DNA from: Bacteroidales bacterium
Lineage (GTDB): Bacteria > Bacteroidota > Bacteroidia > Bacteroidales > Muribaculaceae
Length of the DNA: 64,000 nucleotides
Direction of reading: 5' to 3'
Assembly: GCA_910575545.1 (NCBI GenBank)
Contig: CAJTFH010000012.1
Span: forward strand, 25,153-89,152
A model generated the notes under the pieces. It did no database searches, was not told the origin of the DNA, and saw nothing but the letters and a program-made list of their open reading frames with translations. Positions 54,870-61,614 of this stretch are shown here, one piece after another (positions within the stretch are counted from its first letter, which is position 1; the number at the start of each line of letters is the position of its first letter). The translations under genes were made by a program, and so were the position numbers.

Positions 54870-55160
54870 TTATTTCCCGATTAGATGTCGGATAGCCATT
54901 ATCGGGTGATAAATGAGCATCCTCGGGCCGGAAAAGCGCATGACCGTCTTTATTTTTTCTTTCATATCCGGACGGTAACAATGTATCCTGCATTTGCGGC
55001 AACTTCCTTTCGAATCGCTGAAAGGACAATGGCGCAGACGGCTTTCGGCATACCTCGCCAAATTCTCACACCCGGGACAAGTATCTCTATTTCCCTCTTT
55101 CAGGCGGCAATATAGACGGATCATCTCTCTTACGATCCTGATTTCGTATTCTATCTTCAT
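54870..55160 (-). CDS. Nitrous oxide-stimulated promoter family protein (YgbA type)
   Basis: 96 residues with the cysteine pattern of the family: CPGCENLARYAESRLRHCPF, then KGSCRKCRIHCYRPDM and the C-terminal RFSGPRMLIYHP. The six or so cysteines probably bind an iron-sulfur cluster or zinc. E. coli ygbA is an NsrR-regulated gene linked to recovery from nitric oxide. The gene follows the FMN-binding gene directly (TAAATG) and converges with the hcp operon. Confidence 0.88.
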   Translation of the reverse strand: MKIEYEIRIVREMIRLYCRLKEGNRDTCPGCENLARYAESRLRHCPFSDSKGSCRKCRIHCYRPDMKEKIKTVMRFSGPRMLIYHPIMAIRHLIGK

Positions 55161-55643
55161 TTATGGTTTGGATTTGCCGACCGGCGGTTCTGTGAGTGTT
55201 ATTTTGACAACGGTTGTGCGGTCGAGGCTACGCTTGATTGCTTCATCAAAATTCCCCATGTAATTAGGTAAAAAGCGTTGGCAGAGCAGACGCAAAGCCA
55301 TAATCTTTTCCGCGTTATCAGTCACAATCTCCGCCTCTCCTAAAGCGATGGCAGAGTCATAATACATAGTAAAATTCTTTTTCCCGGTCTCAAATTTCGG
55401 GGAGCATCGGCTGACGGCACTCAGACTGACAATGGGATTGGCCCTTATGCAATCCATCTTCTCCCCCTCGTCGGCGCAATGGAAATAAAACGTGTGCCCC
55501 TCTCCCCGTATCAACGACAGCGGGAGTCCGTATGGCGTTCCGTCCGGTCGTATCATCGACATCGTTACAAAGGGAGCACGGTCAAACACATTAAGCGCCC
55601 AGTCCTCATCTTTCTGCCTTGCTGCTTTTCTCATCTGCTTCAT
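55161..55643 (-). CDS. Pyridoxamine 5'-phosphate oxidase-family (FMN-binding) protein
   Basis: 160 residues with the split-barrel FMN-binding fold: FVTMSMIRPDGTPYGLPLSLI, FHCADEGEKMDCIRANPIVSL and a C-terminal VVKITLTEPPVGK. Proteins of this type reduce small molecules with flavin; in anaerobes several are linked to nitro or nitric oxide detoxification. Two starts are possible (55643 and 55634). The -7 box ends 4 nt before the first. Confidence 0.85.
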   Translation of the reverse strand: MKQMRKAARQKDEDWALNVFDRAPFVTMSMIRPDGTPYGLPLSLIRGEGHTFYFHCADEGEKMDCIRANPIVSLSAVSRCSPKFETGKKNFTMYYDSAIALGEAEIVTDNAEKIMALRLLCQRFLPNYMGNFDEAIKRSLDRTTVVKITLTEPPVGKSKP

Positions 55644-55647
55644 ATCG

Positions 55648-55655
55648 CAAATTTA
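55648..55655 (-). promoter_or_regulatory. -7 box of the FMN-binding gene
   Basis: TAAATTTG on the minus strand, ending 4 nt before the ATG at 55643. It implies a leaderless transcript, or use of the ATG at 55634. Confidence 0.45.
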
Positions 55656-55689
55656 AGAAAAATAAAGGAATAACAATCTGATTGTTCCT

Positions 55690-55907
55690 GAAGCATCAAG
55701 AAGCATCCCGCAGGAAGTATTGTCGCATCGGGCGGTCTTTGCCCGTATCACGACATTCCCTTTGCCGCATTTGGGACACGGGCGGGAATGCACCGGGGTG
55801 ACAGGCACTGTGATTCCGAGAATCTCAGTGGTAGCCTTGCGTGTATAGCCGATGATGGCATTCATGAATGTCGCCGGTTCAAGGGTGTGCCGTTCAATCT
55901 GCAACAA
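55690..55907 (-). pseudogene. topB: TopB C-terminal fragment
   Basis: The frame reads LQIERHTLEPATFMNAIIGY and then CPKCGKGNVVIRAKTARCDN, the end of the catalytic part and the C-terminal zinc finger of DNA topoisomerase III as found in Bacteroidota conjugative elements. After CGMLLDASG the sequence departs from the family. The central 500 or so residues of the enzyme are missing. Confidence 0.75.
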
Positions 55908-55917
55908 CGGAAAATGA

Positions 55918-56047
55918 GTTCCCCTTCACGCCCGGCATGGCGAGCGACACGAGGTGCCCGAGCGCCCATGTCACCATATAGCCGTTGCCGGCAGAGTAAC
56001 CCTCTTTGCGTATGTTTGCGCCGACGACACGGGCGATGTCCTGCCCC
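55918..56047 (-). pseudogene. topB: TopB N-terminal fragment
   Basis: In the frame beside the DUF3945 fragment the sequence reads GQDIARVVGANIRKEGYS and GYMVTWALGHLVSLAMPGVK, the start of topoisomerase III after its first ten residues. It is fused out of frame to the DUF3945 fragment at GTGGGGCAGGAC and then to the C-terminal fragment, so two deletions removed most of the gene. Confidence 0.75.
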
Positions 56048-56732
56048 ACAGTTCGGCGGGAATCTTGAACTGCTCGCGCTGCTCAAAGCCGTCCGGCGTG
56101 CGGGAGTAGCTCAGCCGTCCGGTTTCAAGGTCGGCTTTGATAAACGAGGAAAATTCCTCACCTTTGCGGTTCACCATTTCTTTGAGGAATCTTACCCGAC
56201 CGGCACGCAGTTCTTCCCGTTCTTCACCGGTGAGCTTCACACCGTTGATTTTCTTGGGAATGTAGATTTCCCGGTCCCCTTCGGGCGAATCCGGATTGTA
56301 GCGCATGTATGCCGGACGCCTGCTTTGCGGGTCGAGTTTGACAAACGAAGAGAAGTATTCACCGTCCTTGCGTTTCATATCCTCCACGAAGATGGCTTTG
56401 CCGAGGTTAAGGTCTTCAACCTGCTGCTTGGTGAGTTTCACGCCCCCGAGTTCCTGACGGTTGAACACCCTGTCGTTCTCGAAGATGTATTCGATGCCGC
56501 GACGCTCGGCGCTTATCTGCACCTTGGCGTCGAAGTCGTTGGCCGCCTGCGACTTCATGCCTTCGAGAAATACTGCCTTTCCTTCCTTGAGGTCGTTCTT
56601 CTCCTGCTCGGTGAGTTTGACACCCTTGATTTCATCGGGGATGAATACGTTCTCGGCTTTCATCGCCACAACCTCATTGGTGAGTTTGTCGATGCTTATG
56701 AAGGCGAGGACAATCTCACCGCTGCGGGATTT
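56045..56732 (-). pseudogene. DUF3945/DUF4099 protein fragment of a conjugative element
   Basis: About 230 residues in four repeats of the DUF3945 type (IPDEIKGVKLTEQEKNDL; ELGGVKLTKQQVEDLNLGKA; IPKKINGVKLTGEEREEL; IPAELWG), each with an EGMK- or EMV-type end. These proteins stand before TopB in Bacteroidota conjugative elements. The N-terminal half is missing: coding sequence ends exactly at 56,733, where the attachment-like cassette 3 begins. The C terminus runs into TopB sequence. A reading from the ATG at 56669 would give 232 residues with a foreign tail. Confidence 0.8.
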
Positions 56733-56850
56733 AATATTTCAGCGTGTTAGTATGGGTGTGGTGACTTTCGTGGTGACTCGGAGGGATGTGGGTGAAAGAA
56801 AGACTGCTAACTCATTGAGAATTAGCGGTCTTCTGTGGTGCCACCAGCAT
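56733..56850 (-). other. Attachment-like cassette 3, inverted
   Basis: On the minus strand: core TGGTGGCACCAC (56846-56835), hairpin GACCGCTAA / TTAGCAGTC (56830-56802), then two GTCACCAC repeats and ACGCTGAAATATT ending at 56733. It matches 29,376-29,534 throughout apart from a 57-bp gap, but in opposite orientation. The 320 bp up to the next gene (56,851-57,170) hold only the promoter at 57,131. Confidence 0.65.
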
Positions 56851-57130
56851 TGTGCAATATTTAACAGTCCATTGATTGTCAAATACATACGGTTTTTGCT
56901 GTGGTGGATAATTTCATTTGCTCCACTGATATCTTGTTGCGTTATGGGTATTTTGCACATGGGTAATTCTTGCGCTTAACCCATTACCTCCTTTTCAAAG
57001 TCCTCTCTTATTATGCAAAGTTAATGTTTTATTTCCCAATAAGCAAAAACCGCAAGTCGCCTTAACTCAATTTAACAAAGTCTGCCATATCAAAAACACA
57101 AAGCCAATCGCATCAAAAACATAAAATAGG

Positions 57131-57161
57131 TTTGTCATATCAGCTTTAATCACTAATTTTG
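57131..57161 (+). promoter_or_regulatory. Consensus Bacteroidota promoter of the ATPase gene
   Basis: TTTG (57131-57134), a 19-nt spacer and TAATTTTG (57154-57161), a full match to the -33/-7 consensus. The ATG at 57171 follows after 9 nt; an in-frame start at 57159 would lie in the -7 box and is excluded. Confidence 0.8.
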
Positions 57162-57170
57162 CAGACAGTT

Positions 57171-58469
57171 ATGGAAGATATGAAATACCTGAAAAGAATC
57201 GCTGACAGGACTCTTGACCTGAGGCTGAATGCTTTCGGTGCCGTACAGATAGCCGGACCGAAGTGGTGTGGCAAGACAACAACGGCAGAACGCCGTGCCG
57301 CAAGTGTAATCAAAATGCAGGATCCGGACAGACGGGAGGGCTATCTTGCCACAGCCAGAACAAAGCCCTCGCTGTTGCTTAAAGGGAATGCGCCTCGACT
57401 GATTGATGAATGGCAGGTTGCGCCGGTGATATGGGACGCGGTGCGTCATGCAGTCGATGAGCGGGGTGCGAAAGGTCAGTTTATCCTGACAGGTTCAACA
57501 GTAGTCGATGACGATGAAATAATGCACACCGGCACCGGGCGTATTTCCAGAATGTCAATGTATCCTATGAGCCTGTTTGAATCGCTTGAATCAAACGGCA
57601 CAATCTCATTACGCCGGCTGTTTGATGATCCAGATTATGATATTGATGGGGAAACCTCGCAACTGTCAATAGAGCAGCTTATTTTCGCCGCTTGCCGTGG
57701 CGGGTGGCCGGCTTCGCTCGATGAAATGAGCCGCGATGCAAAATTGCTGATTGCAAAGGATTATGTTGATGTTATCTGCAACGAGGATATTTCAAGAGTG
57801 GATAAGACCCGGCGGAATCCGGCTTTGGCACGGATGATACTTCGCTCATACGCGAGAAATATCTGCACTCTGGCAAAGAAAACGTCGATGCTTGCCGATG
57901 TGTCGGAGGAAATGGAGGGAACATCCATGCCTACGTTTGATGATTATGTCGGCGCTTTGGAGAAGCTGTTCGTCATTGATGACATTGAGGCATGGTCGCC
58001 GGCTATACGTTCTAAGACGGTAATCCGCACCGGGAAGAAACGTTGCTTTGCGGATCCATCCATTGCTGTGGCATCGTTGGGCGCTTCTCCCGAGAGCCTT
58101 GAACTTGACCTCAACACATTCGGATTCATCTTTGAATGTCTGTGCTTCCGTGACCTTAAAGTCTATTCCCAGGCGTTGGGTGGACGGTTGTCGTATTACC
58201 ATGACCGTTTTGGGCTTGAGGCAGATGCAGTGCTTCACCTCGATGATGGACGATATGCACTGATAGAGTGCAAACTCGGCAGTCGGGAAATAGAGGATGG
58301 GGCAAAGCATTTACTCGAAATAAAGCAACTCGTTGCCGAGAAGAACAAGACTGAGAAGCAGATAAGACTCCGTGAACCGGATTTGCTGATTGTCCTGACC
58401 GGCGGAGAAATGGCATACACCCGAGAGGACGGAGTGAAAATAATCCCTGTCGGCTGCCTGAGAGACTAA
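57171..58469 (+). CDS. DUF4143 AAA-type ATPase
   Basis: 432 residues. The N-terminal AAA_14 domain has Walker A GPKWCGKTTTAERR (about 26-39) and Walker B-like RLIDEWQVAP, followed by ILTGST. The C-terminal DUF4143 half carries a PD-(D/E)XK-like end (GLEADAVLHLDDGRYALIECKLG). Such ATPases are frequent in anaerobes as single genes and their role is not settled; the nuclease-like end hints at defence or DNA metabolism. It has its own strong promoter. Confidence 0.9.
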   Translation: MEDMKYLKRIADRTLDLRLNAFGAVQIAGPKWCGKTTTAERRAASVIKMQDPDRREGYLATARTKPSLLLKGNAPRLIDEWQVAPVIWDAVRHAVDERGAKGQFILTGSTVVDDDEIMHTGTGRISRMSMYPMSLFESLESNGTISLRRLFDDPDYDIDGETSQLSIEQLIFAACRGGWPASLDEMSRDAKLLIAKDYVDVICNEDISRVDKTRRNPALARMILRSYARNICTLAKKTSMLADVSEEMEGTSMPTFDDYVGALEKLFVIDDIEAWSPAIRSKTVIRTGKKRCFADPSIAVASLGASPESLELDLNTFGFIFECLCFRDLKVYSQALGGRLSYYHDRFGLEADAVLHLDDGRYALIECKLGSREIEDGAKHLLEIKQLVAEKNKTEKQIRLREPDLLIVLTGGEMAYTREDGVKIIPVGCLRD

Positions 58470-58514
58470 AATTGAGGATTACTCACGGGGGAACATGGCC
58501 TGTCGGGGAGATAA

Positions 58515-58811
58515 TCATTTGAACGGAGGATGGTAATTGTTGTAGAGATACGTTTCCACCTCATCCTCATCATAGATTATCTTTCCTTCGAGGGAATAAT
58601 AGCCGAACAAGCCTTTCAGACGATAGTTGGCGAGTGTGGATTTGCTAATCGAAAGGCGGCGGGCAAGTTCGGAATCAGAGACATACCTCTTGCCGTTGAA
58701 CATTGGTCTGCTGCAACCAGCGAGATTCCTTGCCGAGGATACTATATCGGAGAGGATGGAGAAAATTTCGGCTCTCTCATCCTTGGAATGTATCAAGTGA
58801 TTCTCAGCCAT
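58515..58811 (-). CDS. HTH_17/excisionase-like DNA-binding protein
   Basis: 98 residues. The C-terminal 60 are a winged helix-turn-helix (VSDSELARRLSISKSTLANYRLKGLFGYYSLEGKIIYDEDEV). The N-terminal part is helical and includes an alternating charged stretch. Proteins like this occur in Bacteroidota mobile elements as excision or regulatory factors. It overlaps the upstream HTH-type frame by 8 bp. Confidence 0.78.
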   Translation of the reverse strand: MAENHLIHSKDERAEIFSILSDIVSSARNLAGCSRPMFNGKRYVSDSELARRLSISKSTLANYRLKGLFGYYSLEGKIIYDEDEVETYLYNNYHPPFK

Positions 58812-59000
58812 ATTTCTTATAATTGTCTTTCAATATTCTTCTTATTTCATCTGCCGGATAAAACGCTTTTCCCTCAATGATGGAATAGCCGATTTTCCCG
58901 TCTGTGCGCATTGTTGCCATCGCCCTCTGAGAACGACAGAGTATGGCCTGAGCCGATCCTCCGTCAATCCAATAAACAGTTTTTTGGACAATTGGAGAAA
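58804..59000 (-). pseudogene. HTH-type gene remnant without start
   Basis: An open frame reads SPIVQKTVYWIDGGSAQAIL, then MRTDGKIGYSIIEGKAFYPA and DEIRRILKDNYKKYG, similar in kind to the HTH_17 protein that follows. No ATG precedes the conserved part; the only ATGs are internal (58920, 58911). It may use a rare start or be a decayed gene. The frame stays open up to about 59,087 but the extra part is unconvincing. Confidence 0.5.
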
Positions 59001-59346
59001 CAATGGCGGTACAAAAAGAGGGGAGATAAGCCCTGAAACGATGATTTCTACCTGTCAGTGATAGGCCTTTACGGGATTTTCATTACATTTGTTTTTGGAT
59101 TGAGGCAACTCTATCCCATACATACGAAAAAATAAGAAGCGGTATGCTCTCTTGTAAGTCGAGAACATAGGAAGTTCAATACACTGCACAAGGATAGCAT
59201 AGCGGTTCTCACGCATACGGCGTGGGCTACTATACTACATTTGTGCATTTAGGGTTCTTACAACCTTCGACTTAGAATGTTGCATTGGTAGTCCACGCTT
59301 CTGCATATCAGTAACCAGTCCTATCGGACTGTGGGGCAAAAAAGAA
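59001..59346. other. Gene-free stretch
   Basis: About 350 bp with no convincing gene. A few short AT-rich words and one inverted sequence around 59,309-59,329 (CAGTCC / GGACTG) can be seen, the latter possibly a weak terminator. It looks like an old mobile-element junction. Confidence 0.4.
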
Positions 59347-59352
59347 ATGACA

Positions 59353-59622
59353 ATGGAAACGAAATTCTGTCAGAGCTGTGGAATGCCGCTCACAAATGAA
59401 ATCTTCGGCTCGAATGCCGATGGTACGCCAAATGAAGATTACTGCATCTACTGCTATAAGGACGGCAAGTTCGAGCAAGATATGACTATGGAGCAGATGA
59501 TTGACCACTGCGCTCAGTTCACCGATGAGATAAACAGGAACTCAGGTCAGAATCTTACATTCGAGCAGATGAAAGAGCAAATGCGCCAATTCTTCCCGCA
59601 TCTCAAACGTTGGAAAAATTGA
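59353..59622 (+). CDS. Zinc-ribbon domain protein
   Basis: 89 residues from the ATG at 59353. The first 35 residues form a zinc ribbon (FCQSCGMPL, then YCIYCYKDGKF), and the rest is helical (TMEQMIDHCAQFTDEIN, TFEQMKEQMRQFFPHLKRW). This corresponds to the putative zinc-ribbon family found beside transcription or stress genes in gut anaerobes. Its function is not known. The YciI-like gene follows after 6 bp. Confidence 0.8.
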   Translation: METKFCQSCGMPLTNEIFGSNADGTPNEDYCIYCYKDGKFEQDMTMEQMIDHCAQFTDEINRNSGQNLTFEQMKEQMRQFFPHLKRWKN

Positions 59623-59628
59623 TTGGGT

Positions 59629-59919
59629 ATGTTCATAGCAATTCTGACTTACAAGAAGCCGATTGAAGAAGTCGACCGTTTCCTACAGGCGCATCGTGAA
59701 TATCTCTCCAAACATTATGCCTCAGGTGACTTCATCGCATCCGGTCCGCAGACACCCCGCATCGGCGGCGTGATAATGATAAAGGCTGACAATCGCGCGT
59801 TGGTAGACTCCATCATCGCTCAAGATCCATTCAGCATCAACGGAATTGCCGACTACCGGATTGTGGAGTTTACTCCGACAATGTTTGTAGAATCGAGCCT
59901 TTCCGACATACTAAAATAA
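59629..59919 (+). CDS. YciI-like protein
   Basis: 96 residues with the YciI fold: MFIAILTYKKPIEEVDRFL, HREYLSKHYASGDFIASGP and DPFSINGIADYRIVEF, including the conserved His and Asp. Family members are small enzymes or binding proteins of mostly unknown substrate. Start at the ATG at 59629 (a TTG at 59623 is also possible). Same direction and close spacing to its neighbours. Confidence 0.85.
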   Translation: MFIAILTYKKPIEEVDRFLQAHREYLSKHYASGDFIASGPQTPRIGGVIMIKADNRALVDSIIAQDPFSINGIADYRIVEFTPTMFVESSLSDILK

Positions 59920-59930
59920 GTATTATACTG

Positions 59931-60281
59931 ATGGTTAATAAAAGAGCTATAATTATTTGGCTGGCAATCACAATCCTTGTGATGTTAGCATTGCCTTTTG
60001 CCGTTGCCCGGCTTGCGTCTGAATGTTCCGGAATGGCACTGTGCATGATGCTTTTCTTAATTGTGAATCCTATTTATTCTGTGATTCTTGGTTATCGCTG
60101 CGGGAAAGACATAAAGGAAATGTGGAATCTTCCATTGGTGTCAGCCGTAGCTTTTCTTGCCGGGACATGGATTTTCTTTGACATACATGAATTATGGTTT
60201 GTCGTCTATGCAACAGTATATCTTGCAATAGGTTGGATAGCAATGGCTATCAGCAAGTCCTTGAATAGACGTGTTCAGTAG
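59931..60281 (+). CDS. Small integral membrane protein
   Basis: 116 residues with four hydrophobic segments (about 8-25, 32-55, 68-83, 88-108). No family is recognised. It lies 11 bp after the YciI-like gene and is probably in the same transcript. Confidence 0.65.
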   Translation: MVNKRAIIIWLAITILVMLALPFAVARLASECSGMALCMMLFLIVNPIYSVILGYRCGKDIKEMWNLPLVSAVAFLAGTWIFFDIHELWFVVYATVYLAIGWIAMAISKSLNRRVQ

Positions 60282-60319
60282 AGTTCAAGAGTACTAATTA
60301 AACCGAGTAAATCATCAAG

Positions 60320-60748
60320 ATGAAACAGAAGAGTCTTTTATGTATGTTTATAGGTTGTGCCATGACAATGGTATCATGTAGCCAATCAGCGAATAATAGC
60401 CAAGACTCTGCATTAGCAGGTGGTGACAGACCCCCATTTGAATATACTGATGCTGACAGGACGTTTGGTGTTGTACTTGAAATTTCAAGCGACAGCCTGA
60501 TAACTTGCAACAATAATTTCTCTGGGCAGGACAGTGACCCTTTGATATTAGATACAAGTAATCCCGCTTTCACGGATTTTCTATCCAATTGGTTTGCATC
60601 AATGGATTCCGTTCAGATAAACCGACTCAAAAACGGCTCTGAACTTCACATATCAGTAGGAGATGGCGTTACGGACGCAACTATCGAAAAGGTTAAACGT
60701 AGCGTCATGAAATGTGGAATCAAGGGGATGTCAATATCTAATTTCTGA
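60320..60748 (+). CDS. Small lipoprotein
   Basis: 142 residues with a lipoprotein signal (lipobox MVSC at about residue 20) and a Ser/Asn-rich linker. The mature part is alpha/beta (RTFGVVLEISSDSLITCNNN, GDGVTDATIEKVKRSVMKCG). The C terminus looks like a small ferredoxin-like or biopolymer-transport-like fold, but no family is named with confidence. Probably anchored in the inner or outer membrane facing the periplasm. Confidence 0.65.
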   Translation: MKQKSLLCMFIGCAMTMVSCSQSANNSQDSALAGGDRPPFEYTDADRTFGVVLEISSDSLITCNNNFSGQDSDPLILDTSNPAFTDFLSNWFASMDSVQINRLKNGSELHISVGDGVTDATIEKVKRSVMKCGIKGMSISNF

Positions 60749-60825
60749 CGGAATCATATTACGATGCCTACATATCAATCGAGAGCGGCAAACTGACCGC
60801 TGAACATAAAAACCGTTAATTGAAA

Positions 60826-61614
60826 ATGAGCAACGATACACGAGACATCTTTTCCGGACTTAAAGCCCGCAAGCCACAATATGTGCTGGGCACAAAGAAC
60901 GGGGATATACGCACATCAAACGTGACCGAGGAAAAGATCCTTGATGCTATAGACGACATTGAGGATAACGGATGCGTATACCTTGAAAAATGCGTGCCGG
61001 TGGTGTTGGTCAGCGATGCAAAGGCATACTCAATTGATTACTTTAAGGATAGCAGTATAGCGGTATGTTTTATGGTCAACGGGTATATGCTGCGAATGTG
61101 GCGGTCGGACGTTGATTGCGACATGGCCGCCGATATCATGTGTGACTTCTTCCGCACCGCATCGCTCCCCGATATGACCGGCTGGCACTGTCAGAAAATC
61201 CATCCCGAGCAAGAAGAGGCAGAGACGAAACTATGTGTTGACGGCGAGGATTTCCGATACTTTGATATGGCGGATGTGTTCTGTGCTTTGGAAGATATCA
61301 TAGAGGGCAAATCGCTATGGATGCTTTATGATTTCACTAAAGGCGATGGCGGGTATATCAACATCCACAGGCGTGACAATGATACCGCTCCGACCACCGG
61401 ATATAAAGTTGAATATGTAAGGTGGTCGGAGCCGGTGCCTATTGGTTACAGAGGTGTTGTTTTTGATGTCGGTCTCTTGCGGAACTGGCTGTGGAGTCTG
61501 ATTGATGGCGAGAGATTGCCCGATCCTCTGAGCTGTTTGGAGGAGTTTGACGTAAACGATTATTTTGGAAGACTGGTATTCAGATTTTTAGACGAAGAGA
61601 AAGATGAAAGGTAA
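60826..61614 (+). CDS. Protein of unknown function paired with Sel1-repeat protein
   Basis: 262 residues from the ATG at 60826, soluble, acidic. The middle part contains FFRTASLPDMTGWHCQKIHP and later GYRGVVFDVGLLRNWLWSLI. No family is recognised. It overlaps the Sel1-repeat gene by 11 bp, so the two are probably made together and may interact. Confidence 0.65.
   Translation: MSNDTRDIFSGLKARKPQYVLGTKNGDIRTSNVTEEKILDAIDDIEDNGCVYLEKCVPVVLVSDAKAYSIDYFKDSSIAVCFMVNGYMLRMWRSDVDCDMAADIMCDFFRTASLPDMTGWHCQKIHPEQEEAETKLCVDGEDFRYFDMADVFCALEDIIEGKSLWMLYDFTKGDGGYINIHRRDNDTAPTTGYKVEYVRWSEPVPIGYRGVVFDVGLLRNWLWSLIDGERLPDPLSCLEEFDVNDYFGRLVFRFLDEEKDER

Noticed and set aside
58991..59087. Extension of the HTH-type remnant further upstream
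   Set aside because: The frame is open but the sequence has no start codon and does not look like a protein of this family.
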